DNA of 64,000 nt from the NCBI GenBank assembly GCA_028023455.1, contig JAQFVV010006306.1:547001-611000 (forward strand). Direction: 5' to 3'. Of this stretch, positions 1 through 11,222 are shown in pieces. Origin of the DNA: Epiperipatus broadwayi. Taxonomy: Eukaryota; Onychophora; Udeonychophora; Euonychophora; Peripatidae. The stretch's first letter is position 1. Every line of letters starts with the position of its first letter. A program made the position numbers and the translations under genes. Under the pieces are notes generated by a model. The model did no database searches. It was not told the origin of the DNA and worked only from the letters and a program-made list of their open reading frames with translations.

Positions 1-1886
1 TTGAAAACATCTAAAAAAATTCAAAATTTATATTTGCAATTGTAGACATGTTTAAAGAAAATTATATAGAAACAACTAATAGCTTCTACATTAATCTATC
101 AGCAAACAAAAAAGTTCAGCATTAAAAAAACTACAAATAGAAGCATTTTTAAATTAGAATATCTAATATAATCTCTATTACTATTCAATTTCTATTATCC
201 AGATGACCTTTAATTTTTTTATTATCTTAGAATAAACTATTTATTTATCTTGATTTAAAAAATACAATATATATATATTACCAAATGTACCTGATCTCTA
301 AAAAGGCTTGTTTTTTTAATTGGTTGCTTTAATAATTTTTTTTAAAAATTCGATGTCGTGGCACAAGTTGACATGTACTAAATCAATATGACAACTAGAG
401 GTCATAACCTGGAACCAGACAAAAAAGAGTTACTATTCTAAATTGTTTCCAGTAAATTGTTTAATGGGCATATTTACAACAATAAAGTAGTTGTTGTGGT
501 ACACTAACACTCACCCAATATAAAGAAACATTATTATTACCTTTAAATAAACTAGATGCTAGTGATAGACAGGTAACATGATAGTAATAATGAAACTTAC
601 TTCTTATATCATTAATAAATTGAACTGCAAACATATAAATTAAAGTATAATAAATATTTTATTAATTCTCTTAGAATATAGTCTAATGAATCTGTCTGAT
701 TCCTATTTAAATCCCTAAGATATAATTGCCTAACCTTTACTTCAAATCTTTTCCAATCAATATTTAACTAACTAAATCATACTCCAAATAACAATATAAC
801 TATATGAGATGTATGTGCAAAAATGCCTTATTAACATTGAGATGATGATTACAAAGGGACCTTCTGAATCACTGCTCAATAAAAGACATCAGGACTCAAG
901 CTAGCATGCACAAGTAGTCCCTAATTTCATTCTAGATGGCCTGGAAAAAGGGCATAACTAATATTGTCAAATAACTTTTATTTTACCAAACTCTCACGAT
1001 CTGAGTTACTTAGAAGAAAACTAAACTTTAAAATATCCCAGCAAAAAAGATTTGACCCTCTTAATTATTAACTAACTACCCTATAAGTCCTTTTCCAGGG
1101 ATTGACCAAATCATGATTCATCAGATCATGTAACATAATATTAATATCAGACATAAATGGTATATAAAATTATTATATAATAACTAACAAGAATTAAGTG
1201 TTTTATATAAGAATCATGCTCCACTGTTTTCAATGCTTTGAGAAATTTGCAAACAAATGAGTCTTATTACATTTTAATTACTAAAAAGTTCATAATTACC
1301 CAGTCTGAAACACATGAAGAAAATATGAAGTTGATCCTTGCATTGGACTATAACACATTGAAATTCAAATTGGCTGGCTTAAAAGTATTGATAGGAGAGA
1401 TACTTGCCACTCATAATAAATAATGTTCACAAGCTTATTCATATGTGTCTGATGATAATTGTCCGATTTCCCAGCTGGAGCGCTTCGGCTGACCCTCATC
1501 CTTTGGGCAATGAAACATCCTTTCCTTCATCCCTCGGTCTCTGAAGATATGGTTGTGGCAAAAGCATTCCCTGGGAGAAATTGTGATTTTAATTAGCCAG
1601 TATATATTGGAACTTAGCTAAAATATGCAGAACAATCTTGTTATTAATAAATTTGTTTTTTATAGTTCTTGCAGAGAGTTCTCCCATCCTTTATAACAGT
1701 AACAAAAAAAAAATGTCAAAGAAGTATTTCCTCTTCTGTTGCTTAATTCATTTTTTCGGCTTGAGATTTTTAAGATCCTGGATCCTTAATTTGTGATGCA
1801 ATTAATGACTCATTTATAAAGAACAAAATCATTAAAATTATTTGCTTAACATCTCAAACAATGGAGCAAATTTAATTCTCCCCTAC
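1..1886. other. AT-rich non-coding stretch
   Basis: I see no gene, RNA or recognisable transposon in this stretch. The longest open frame (about 61 codons near 1240) opens with TTG and resembles nothing I know. If the spastin assignment is right, this is deep intron or sequence beyond the gene. Confidence 0.6.
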
Positions 1887-1899
1887 CATTATTAACATA

Positions 1900-2069
1900 A
1901 ACAAAGGCAAAACTCTCCATACAGTAGTGCCACCCTGTGCCAAACAGAGTAATCAATGGATGCCAGAAGGCATTGATTACTCTGTTTGGCACAGGGTGCA
2001 CTACTCTATGGAGAGTTTTGCCTTTGTTTACAACAATTGTGTGCTAGTATAGAGAAGGTGATCGTGTGA
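1900..2069. mobile_element. HHR-1 family short hairpin derivative with 13-bp TSD
   Basis: An almost perfect palindrome: the arm at 1899-1958 pairs with 1971-2029 around a 12-base loop. The arm is the family's terminal block (starting near GCAAAACTCTCC, then the GTAATCAATGGATGCC block). The right side continues with the family end GGTGATCGTGTGA. The element is flanked by exact 13-bp direct repeats CATTATTAACATA at 1887-1899 and 2070-2082. The ribozyme part is deleted. The TSD length suggests insertion by target-primed reverse transcription rather than a cut-and-paste transposase. Confidence 0.85.
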
Positions 2070-2082
2070 CATTATTAACATA

Positions 2083-4255
2083 CTAAGGTAAAAAAAATTT
2101 AAAAAATTTGATTAGATTTGATTTATTAATAGATTAGCATTACCAATTTATTTTAGTCCATATAGATTAAATTAAATAAATTTCATATAAAAAACTTAAA
2201 ATGTTAAATTTAAATTTATAATAAAATATCTATACATTTTATTATAAGATGAAAAATACCATCTCAATGTAAATTAAACAAGATTTTAATATTATATAAA
2301 TATATGTGAGAAATGCATCCGGCCTGAAGTGTTGCTTTAATATATATATATATATTTAATTTAATGTAAATTAAACAAACAATTTTAATATTATATAAAT
2401 ATATGTGAGAAATTCACAATTGGGGGGAAAAATTTCAAAACAACCAGGTCTGTTTGGTACACTTCAGAAATGTCCCCAGCAAGATATTAATAAAGCTAAA
2501 TTTAAATTTTTAAATATACCTGTTATATTTGATATGTAAATTTGACAGCATTAACTATAAAAATTATGGTTTATTAATGGCAGAATTACTTCTTTTGAAT
2601 AAAATATGCTTTGTAATAAAAATTATGGATTATTAAATATAAAAAGTAGAATTACTTCCTTTGCATTAAATGCTCTAACATAAATTACAGTTTAGTTAGG
2701 TATAGTTATTTATTTATAAAAACAAAATTAAAGTGTTTTTTTTATTTTATTTTTCAATTTATGAATTTGACAGCATTACAGACAAACATAATAGTTTTTT
2801 TCTAATTGGTTATGAATTTGATGTGTAAAAAGCCTTACAGACAAACATTCACATGAATTTTATATATATTATAATAATAAAAATAAATGGATTTTAAAAT
2901 AAAATCAAAGAAAACTATTTTTTAATGTGTAAATAACAAAAAAAGAAAGTTTGAGTAAGTGAGAGAAATGATTTAAATCCATCAGCACACAAATATTTTT
3001 TTTTAACTTTTGTAAAGAATCTATAGTAAAATAAATAGATTGGATGCATTAGGGAAAACTGAATCAGCTTACAAAATGAAATTTAAATTTTAAAATGGGT
3101 GATCTAGCTAATTAATATGATCAGTAAAAAAGATTTTTAATACTATACAAAATTAAATATATCTCGGTGCATATTACTACCTGAAAATTCAAGTACAGAA
3201 ATGTTCAAATCATTTTCCCAAACTTTTTTAAGCGAAGCTCTCTGTGAATAAATATAAAATCTGAACTTCAAAAAGCAATACCCTTTTGAGTCATGCTGTT
3301 TGAAGTCCATATTTTATATTTATTCCTGGAAGCATTGTTGAAAAACATTTGGGAGGAAGATTTGAACATTTTGTAAAATTAAATATATATACAAAATATA
3401 TAATTGAAATTAATATATATGTTATATAAAGGTCATAGAAAAGTTATAAATATTAATTAACAATAAACACCAAAGTACCAAAAATATTAGTACAAGAATG
3501 ATACAACCAAAGTTTAATTGAAAATGAAAGTTAGACACATAAGCATAATTCAGTTATAATCTTTAAAAACATATTTAAGATATGGTAAAGTTATGCTAAT
3601 GATTGAATGGAACATTATAAGCAATTAGCTGTTTTACCATGTCTGTAACCATATCATTTGCTTTATTACCAGTGAGAAAACAAATTCTGATAGCTTGAAT
3701 TACTATGCTATAATTAATTATGGCAATATCCATCAGAGATGATTACTCATGTTGGTAATGACTATTCCCAACTTTTTTTATTTAAATCAACATCACAGAT
3801 AACTGGAAAAAAATTATTTTATGATGGTTTTGAGAATATGATCGATTATTATAATTTTAGTTGACTGGTTAAACTAGATGACTATTAATACTAGTTTCAA
3901 GTTTTTAAATCAAGCTCCATAATTATCTAATAATGGTTTGTTCAAAGTTATGTTACAATAACATTAGTTTTAATATATAAATTTTTAGCAGAATATGGGT
4001 ATTTTAAAGATATAAGAAGTTTATAATGAAGGAATGATAATAAAAAGTCTATTATTGAAAAATTCTAAAGGTGGAAAAGCTTGAAAATCAAAAGTGCTGG
4101 ACTTAATAAAATTGCACCTGTATTGAATCACAAAAACATTCAAGTTTGATTTGTCAAGTCTAACAAATTGTAAATATGAGTAATTAATACTTTTATGTGA
4201 AAACACTGTTAGTAATACACCAAGTCTCATTCCTTAATAAAAACCAGAAAAAATA
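2083..4255. other. AT-rich non-coding stretch with small tandem and inverted repeats
   Basis: No gene is seen. Two small degenerate tandem duplications are visible, around 2265-2415 (period about 100 bp) and 2560-2690 (period about 75 bp). A 174-bp inverted repeat at 3199-3372 is listed separately. Confidence 0.6.
3199..3372. repeat. Small foldback repeat
   Basis: The left end AAATGTTCAAATCATTTTCC is repeated in inverted orientation at the right end, with inner sequence also pairing imperfectly. It looks like an old foldback MITE. No TSD was recognised. Confidence 0.55.
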
Positions 4256-4545
4256 TAATCATATTAAGTATATTATTCGCTGAGCATCCTTTCGACTAAT
4301 CTGTCAGATTCACAGCCCTTGATTATTCTGAAGTTCGTAAAACAACCTTAAACCTATTGTGTATTATGTAGATTAGATATTCACATATTGCTAGAGACTC
4401 CTAAACAATTAAAAAAAAGACAAACTGTCATTATCAAAAAAGTAGAGTATGTAAATATCTAATAGTTGAGCGTATGGATCTGAAGGATTAGTCTGAAGGA
4501 TTAATTGAAAGCATGCTTAATGAATAATATACTTAATATGATTAT
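4256..4545. mobile_element. MITE with about 45-bp terminal inverted repeats
   Basis: The left end from 4256 (TATAATCATATTAAG...) is mirrored at 4498-4545. The match covers about 45 bp and is best over the outer 25. The interior (about 200 bp) is non-coding. The ends begin at TA, so a TA target duplication of the Tc1/mariner type is possible but cannot be told from the TIR itself. Confidence 0.6.
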
Positions 4546-5563
4546 ACCTTTTCTCCTTTCATATTTATATCATGAACATAAATATTACAGTTTGCACAAG
4601 AATAAAAACCACCACAGATAATCCAGTGGATTTTTTTTTTTTTTTTACATTTATTTTCCAGCATATCACTTAATATTTATAAATGCATAAAAAAAAATAA
4701 GAAAGAAACAAATTTAATCATTAAATAGAAATTTGTGAGAATAAACTATACAAAATACATAAAAAGTAAGCATGCAAATTTAGAAGAGAAAAAGTGTAAA
4801 CATTATTCACTGCCATAAGATTTAGTATGATTTTATATACATACACACATACATATACAATTAAAATCAAATTTGAAAATATTAGGAAAAATTATAATGT
4901 CAAATGCCTCCTAAAATATCGTTGCTATTATTATCAATTCTAGTAAAAAAAAAAAAAAAAACCTGCTATTCACATTTAATAAATGTCAGTTTGTTTGCCG
5001 TTATTAATGATATATCAGATACAGCTGAAGTATCGTTATTTTGTACTATTCTTTGCCTGAATTCTGATCTTTCAGCATCCTCATCTTAACATTATTGATT
5101 ATCTGCATTGTCCTGGAAATGTTATTCAGTTCAGTTCATAAAAAATAATAATTCAATTACTCTTTCTATGCTTAGAGAAGCAGATTAATAATGATTCCTT
5201 TCACGATCTTTTTGTTTTCTTCTTTTAATTCATTATACCACTGACAATTTGATAGATAACAATTTCATTTTTAGCCTACAAATTTTTAAGATTTTTATAA
5301 AAGAACTAATTAATTTCATTTATTATAATGCGTAGATATTTTTTAAATTTCATTACAACCAACTCATAGTCTAGAAAATATACTAATATTTATTCATATT
5401 ATAATATTTCAATTACTTATAAGCCCTCTAAGCTGTATTTACTTGCATATATTTATGTGATAGATGAGAATACATAAAAGCAGTATTACAATAAGCTATC
5501 ATCTCTCAGTTCTTATTTGTTTAAAATGTACAATTACATCCAGTTAACCCACAATTAAGTGAA

Positions 5564-5673
5564 TGTTGTTGTTTTTTGTTTTTTTTCATGTGTCAAAGCA
5601 TCAGCTGGGAAGAGAACCCGGGACAACTGCTTGTAAGGCAGCTGTGCTGACCACTCGACCGCCAACGCTTGAA
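5564..5673 (-). mobile_element. tRNA-Gly-derived SINE with 8-bp TSD
   Basis: Bases 5598-5668 on the minus strand form a tRNA shape close to tRNA-Gly(TCC): acceptor GCGTTGG pairs by Watson-Crick and wobble pairs with CTGATGC, and the T-loop block CGGGTTC is present. The anticodon position reads TAC instead of TCC. The 3' side continues with TTTGACACATG and an A-rich tail, and TAAGTGAA repeats flank it at 5556-5563 and 5674-5681. This is a retroposed SINE, not a tRNA gene. Two relatives lie at 29342 and 55663. Confidence 0.85.
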
Positions 5674-6689
5674 TAAGTGAAGGTTAGGTTTATACATGCC
5701 TATATTAGCAGAATAGTGACATGATGTCACTCTTGTTTAAAATATAGAATTGTATGCAGATGGGCACAAATTCAAACCAGATATAATAATTAAAATTTGA
5801 TTGTAACATAAAAAAAGCACATACTAAATATTGGATGAATTATTATTTATATTATATGATTTAATTAAGTTAACCCTTAGAAATTAAAATTCAATCTGAC
5901 TCCAAGGTTCATATTTTTAGAAATCATGATGAAGTGGGATTACAATTTTACATTAAGAATTGAATAGGATTCAGGATTGATTTTTATTTTTTCCATTCCC
6001 AGGTAAAAAGTTCTAAAATTGGTATCACACTAATACTTGATTAACAGTCCCATTCAAAAATATGCTTTTAAATAGCAAAATTTACATGCATTGATTATGT
6101 ATTAATAAACTGTGGTATACATAAGACATTAACACAAGTTCTGATGAATTCTGGTAATAGAATTACATTCTCCAGAATAAAAAACTGTCCCAAAATGTGA
6201 ATCTATATTAGTTTAAAAAATGTATAATAATACAATAAATTAGTAGAGGCTGTTATGCATAAACATATAAACTATAAAAGAAAAAATCTTTTTTTGTTAA
6301 ATAAAAAAATTACTTTGTTGCTGAGAAGAATTAAATCTTAATATTAAGTAATAAAAAATATTCAGTTACTTTTTTATAATAAATTTATGTAATTGCTGAT
6401 AAAAATTAATTATTATCACCACTCTTAGATAGATTTAGACACTTAACAACAGAAATCTTTAAAAATTTAGGTTCTAAAATAAATTAAAATACAGAGAAGC
6501 TGCTATATGTGCTCTATCAAAATACAGTATTTTAATTATATGCTATTAAATGAACAAAAAATATAAATAAACAAAAAATAAAAGCATTAAAGTTTACAAA
6601 TTGAGTAAATTTTATAAGAATTTATAACCAACAGTTGTTTCAGCAACTATTTTTCCATCATGGAACACTTTCTGTAATTTAGCGCAGTT

Positions 6690-6768
6690 TCATACAGTTG
6701 TATAACGTCCAACTTGGGATCGGCAGGTCCCAGGATTGATTCTGGCACTTGAACTTCTTATTAACTCC
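6690..6768 (+). mobile_element. Second tRNA-derived SINE family, fragment
   Basis: The block GTCCAACTTGGGATCGG-CAGGTCCCAGGATTGATTCTGG, followed by a tail near GAACTTCTTA, recurs at 8772-8872 and 23138-23221 (both minus strand). It has a tRNA-like anticodon arm and a B-box-like GGATTGATTC. Decayed; no TSD found. Confidence 0.6.
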
Positions 6769-7240
6769 TGAGCAATAAAGCCATATGCCTTTTTTCATTA
6801 ATTTCAATACAATTTTGATCATTAGCTACATTTTCTTTAGGTTAAATAAACTGAAAACGGGGGCATTTTTCTCCACTATTTTTTATCTTCAAAAGTTTGG
6901 TATAGTACAGTATTTCATTTAATAAAATGTTTTCTAAGTATAATTTGAAAGAATTCATACTTTTCTTAATAAACAATACAACAAAGATTAGTGGTTTGTA
7001 GTAAAAAAAAAAAATCATGTTTAGAAGCGAACATATGTTTAAAAAGAATGAATCATTTATTAGAGAAATAATAATAATAAAGCATATTCATGCCACAGTT
7101 TTAGACTTCTGAAATAGCTTAAATTATAGATATGTTTAAAAATAATTTTTTTAGCAAGGCGTTGAATTTATGATAGAAACTATGAGGTGGTAAAATATTT
7201 GATAAAAATTAAAGTATTTTAACAGAAAATATCAGACATT

Positions 7241-8070
7241 TATCACATGATCACCATTTCTTATGCTTGCTTATAACTGTTGTTAAAACAGGCAAAAACT
7301 CACAATACGTATTGCCACACCCAGCAAGCTATAGTAATCAATGGATGCCAGAAGGCTTGTGCATAAAATCCCCATCTAGTGCCTATTCATCCAATATCCC
7401 CAAGTGCTTGTGCATAAAATCCCCATCTAGTGCCTACTGATCCAATATCCCCAGACTAGTTTCTGCCTTGTGGCGTACGTCAGTTAGGAGCCTTGGATCT
7501 GAGAGCACTGCACCTAGATCTTAGGATCTAATGCAATCCTCTAGCAGCCACCTTTTATCTCCACTTAACTACAAAACTATGAGTCTAAAATACGTATAGT
7601 GAGTTTTTGCCTGTTTTAACAACACTTATAAGCAAGCATAAGAAACAGTGATCATGTGATGTTTATTGGCTTAAAACCAATCCTGCCTAATAGGATAGTG
7701 GTGGCTATGGTTATTAAAAACAAGACACCAAAATGTATAGATTCTGAACTGAGTTCAGACCTATATGACTATATAAGCTAATGAGCTTGGATTGAAAATA
7801 TTAAGGTGTTATCAATTCAAGACTCATAGTTTTGTAGTTAAATGGAGATAAAAGGTGGCTGCTAGAGGGTTGCATTAGATCCTAAGATCTAGGTGCAGTG
7901 TTCTCAGATCCAAGGCTCCTCACTGATGAAGGCCACAAGCCAGAAACTAGTCCAGTGATATTGGATGAGTAGGCACTAGATGGGGATTTTATGCACAAGC
8001 TTTCTGGCATCCATTGATTACTCTAGCTTGCTGTGTGTGGCAATACGTATAGTGAGTTTTTGCCTGTTTT
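7241..8070. mobile_element. HHR-1 element, inverted dimer, 10-bp TSD
   Basis: A minus-oriented unit (7241 to about 7640) faces a longer plus-oriented unit (about 7640-8070). Exact ATCAGACATT repeats flank the pair at 7231-7240 and 8071-8080. Both units carry the hammerhead region. The plus copy (7908-7966) keeps CTGATGA, the GGC/GCC stem II, GAAA and GTC, but the 3' strand of stem I has changed and no longer pairs well. The minus copy has CTGACGT in place of CTGANGA. The two ends share a private variant (ACAATACGTATTGCC), so the two halves were copied from one template. The minus arm also contains a partial internal duplication near 7400-7445. Confidence 0.88.
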
Positions 8071-8080
8071 ATCAGACATT

Positions 8081-8771
8081 CATATATATATATAAAACAT
8101 TATCCTATATTATGATTTTTAAAAAACAATATTTTTTAATGATCCCCCATAACTATATATTTTTAATTAATATTACTATTTTTCCATATTTTTTTTATTT
8201 ATATTTTTTTAAATTTTTATAAAACAGTTTATAAGCATTTATTTTTATATGACGCTAACACTCGCAAAAGACGCATGCACAATTAGCTTGAAAGGCTGAT
8301 CTTTGAATGTAATAAAACAGTTTATGTAAAAGAAATCAATTAAAAATAAGAAAAAGATAAAAGAGTAATATTAATTAAAAATATAAGAATATATAGTTAT
8401 GGTTTATCGTTAAAATAAAACAAAAAATGATATTCCAGTGAGTGTTCATAGAAGGTCAATAAGTGTTCTGTGAAAAAATATAAAATTTTGTAAATTGCAT
8501 ACAATTGTTTAAAAAAAACCATATAATTTTTAAAATGTTGCAGCAATGTTTTCATGAAATTTCAATCCAAAATCCAAAATATTTCATGTTAAATAGGAAG
8601 ATAACATTTCATCTACATAACACCTATATTTATTGTATAATTTAAAAACTAATTGCATTACAAAAAGCAACTTAATACTTGATAATAAAATAATATATTA
8701 CACACAATATAGCACTTAATTCTTTAGCTTGCACAGTATATGACTCTAGTACTATCTATAAAAAAAAAGCC
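8081..8771. other. AT-rich non-coding stretch
   Basis: Simple A/T-rich sequence with an (AT)n tract at the left edge. I see no gene or repeat family member. Confidence 0.55.
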
Positions 8772-8872
8772 TACACTCGGTAGTTCATAAGAAGTTTGAG
8801 CACTAGACCTGTGAGCCCCAGAATTGATCCTGGGATCTCCCGATCCCAAGTCGGATGCTCTCCCAACTGCAC
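8772..8872 (-). mobile_element. Second tRNA-derived SINE family, best copy
   Basis: On the minus strand it reads GCAGTTGGGAGAGCATCCGA, then CTTGGGATCGGGAGATCC, CAGGATCAATTCTGG, and the tail GTTTATGAACT-like block shared with the copy at 23138. The A-box-like and B-box-like blocks are in the right order and spacing for a pol III promoter. The species of parent tRNA is unclear. Confidence 0.65.
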
Positions 8873-9483
8873 AGGGTAGTATCATCTATAGTATAATTGA
8901 GAAACAAAATCTTTGCCTACTACACACTTTTTAAATTTGACTCAAGTTCAAATAATTAAAAATTAAAGAAATAAGTTATATTATTTATTTTTTAATATTA
9001 CTTTTATTAACTCATGGCAATATGTAATGCCTAAAACAAAACAAAAATATCTATTTGTCAATTTTCCCTTTTTTCAGACATTTTAGAATAAAATTGTACT
9101 CATATTTTATATTTGTGCAGACCCTTGTAAAAAACAATAACATAATAAGTAGTTGAAACAAACATTGGGGAAACTGTTAATTTTCATAATATTAAACCTT
9201 TTTTGGATTCAGTAAGCAATAATAATAATAAAAAGAGTTTTGTTAAAAATTGCTGGTTGAAACTTTTATTTTTCAATTATAAATATTAATAATGAGTCAT
9301 TAGTATGCCTTGTCAGAAAAAAAAAAAAAACTAAAATACATAGTTAAGTAACACATATTCAGACCTATATAAGTGTTCAAGTAAGTTGATTTGGATTAAA
9401 AATCTGAAATGTTTTGAAATTTCAAGTTATTAGCATATATGGTGAAATGGTGAAAAGATGTTTGCTAAATGCATAAAATTGCA
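8873..9483. other. AT-rich non-coding stretch
   Basis: Nothing recognisable apart from short homopolymer runs. Confidence 0.5.
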
Positions 9484-9492
9484 TAAGTCTCA

Positions 9493-9932
9493 CAGAAGCA
9501 AAACTCTCAATACAGTAGCACCAATCAATGCAAGCCAGAGTAATTAATGAATGTTAGAAGGTTTGTGCATAAAATCCCTACCTAGTGCCTATTCATCCAA
9601 TATTCCCAGACTAGTTTCTACCTTGTGGCTTTAATCAGTGAGGAGAAATAGTTCTAAGAGCACTGCACCTAGATCTTAAGATCTAATGCAACCCTCCAGC
9701 AGTTACCTTTTATCTTTTTAATTAACTATAAAGCTTTGAGTTCGCAAGCTAAAAACTGGTCTGGGGATAGTGGATGAGTAGGCACTAGACAGGCATTTTA
9801 TGCACAAACCTATCATCCACTGATTACTCTGGCTTGCACTTAGTGGTGCTATATATGGAGAGTTTTGCCTCTGTGTTATCAGCTTGTAAAGCATAAAGAA
9901 TGGTGATCATGTGATGTTTAGTGATTTAATAT
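9493..9932. mobile_element. HHR-1 element, inverted copy, 9-bp TSD
   Basis: A minus-oriented arm (9493-9740) is followed by a shortened plus arm (9741-9932). TAAGTCTCA repeats flank it at 9484-9492 and 9933-9941. The minus hammerhead near 9597-9650 has CTGATTA (G8 changed) and is probably dead. The plus arm begins inside the ribozyme, at the loop before the GAAA position. Confidence 0.82.
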
Positions 9933-10184
9933 TAAGTCTCATTGATAAAGACAAAAACCAGACACCACTTATAATAGGAATTTACCCAATTAATAGTACT
10001 AACATCTGGTAATCAAAGACTACTCAAGCTTACTATAAATATGAAATTGATCATAAAATAGAGAATTTCTGGAATGACTCAAGTTATTTTCCAATGCTAG
10101 GATTTTATGAAAAAAATTTAATAGTCATCAGCCTATTAAATTATGATTTATAAGTTAGCAGTAAAATCATTAAAACAGTGATGG

Positions 10185-10920
10185 TGGTGAGATGAGGTGC
10201 ACTGTGACTTCTTTATTGGAGTCAGGGAATCTCTCAGCTACCATGTCCAAAGAAACCTGTTAGCCACTTTATCTTTCCTTTCCATTCCCCACCCTAAATT
10301 TTTCCCATTCTTCTCTATCCTGCTCCATCCCATTTCCACAACATAATCTTTGTCAACTCCATGGCCTTTATATTTAAATCCCCCTTATCTTTTTCCAAAC
10401 CCAACATAAAAACCAAGCACCCACGTTCTATATAATCCTTCTGTTTATATTTATTTTCTCACAACATTATTCATGCCCTTGCTATTTGCAAGCATTTGCA
10501 TTCAATTAACAGATGCCTAATATTTTCTATGCCTTCCTTACACAACTTTCAGACTAAACCACCCATATTTTTCCATTTATGTGCATATTTCTTTGTTGCT
10601 AAAGATCCTGTTCGAGCCTTAAACAGTAAACTACTTTCCTTGCTATTATCATAAATTAACTTGCACCCAATATTCTGTTTCCTTCTATATATATTTAAAC
10701 TCTTTCTATTCTCCATTTTAGTTCTCCATCTCTCCAACTCCCTATTCTTTATTAATACATCTATTCTTCTATCCCATTTCTTGCAACTATTACACTCAGC
10801 AATTCTCCTAACGCAATCATCCCACCTTTTGTATAAGTATACAGACAAAAATTCTTTATCCAAATGTTCTGCATACCATACCATCTTTCTCACCCATCTT
10901 GTTGCCTGTCCTTTACTCAT
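10185..10920 (-). pseudogene. 3' end of a non-LTR retrotransposon ORF (LINE)
   Basis: On the minus strand from about 10920 to 10400 the reading is a LINE ORF2 C-terminus. A W/R/K-rich region (WRTKMENRKSLNIYRRKQN) leads to FKARTGSLATKKYAHKW. It ends with a CCHC-like knuckle in which the first Cys codon has become TGA: (C)KLCKEGIENIRHLLIEC. That ending (LRTGSL...CxxC...H...C) is typical of the C-terminal region of several LINE clades. The 3' tail ends near a GGTGGT-type simple repeat at about 10185. The RT and endonuclease are missing (5' truncated). The upstream side is joined to an HHR-1 copy, so an open frame running to 11001 is chimeric. The clade is not assigned. Confidence 0.75.
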
Positions 10921-11222
10921 AGACTCTCCATACAGTAGTGCCATAAAATTAATGGATGCAAGAAGGTTTGTGCATAAAATTTTTACTGAGTACCTACTCA
11001 TCCAATATCTCCAGACTACTTTCTAACTTATGGCTTTCATCAGTAAGGGGCCTTGGATATGGATGAGTAAGCACTACATAGGGATTTTATGCAAAAACCT
11101 TGCATCCATTGATTACTATGGATTGCACTAGATGACACTACTGTATGGAGAGTTTGTCGCTGTTTTAACATCTTACCTAAGCATAGAAATGGTGATCATA
11201 TGATGTTTGGTGGCTTAAAACC
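10921..11222. mobile_element. HHR-1 element, short inverted copy
   Basis: Starts with CTCTCCATACAGTAGTGCC and ends with GGTGATCATATGATGTTTGGTGG. The minus-strand hammerhead at about 11000-11056 keeps CTGATGA, GAAA and GTC. Stem III has a G·G pair in place of C-G, and stem I contains two mismatches. The plus arm lacks the ribozyme. No clear TSD, because the left side abuts the LINE fragment. Confidence 0.75.

Noticed and set aside
7908-7966. Intact HHR-1 ribozyme at the plus copy
   Set aside because: Core bases are present but the 3' strand of the inner stem I (CCAGTGA instead of TGGGGA) no longer pairs, so activity is unlikely.
7980-8222. 80-codon frame spanning the right end of an HHR-1 element
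   Set aside because: Crosses the element boundary and TSD into AT-rich simple sequence; hydrophobic by composition only.
10661-11026. 121-codon plus-strand frame as a gene
   Set aside because: It is the complement of a LINE C-terminal region joined to an HHR-1 copy, with no coding features of its own.
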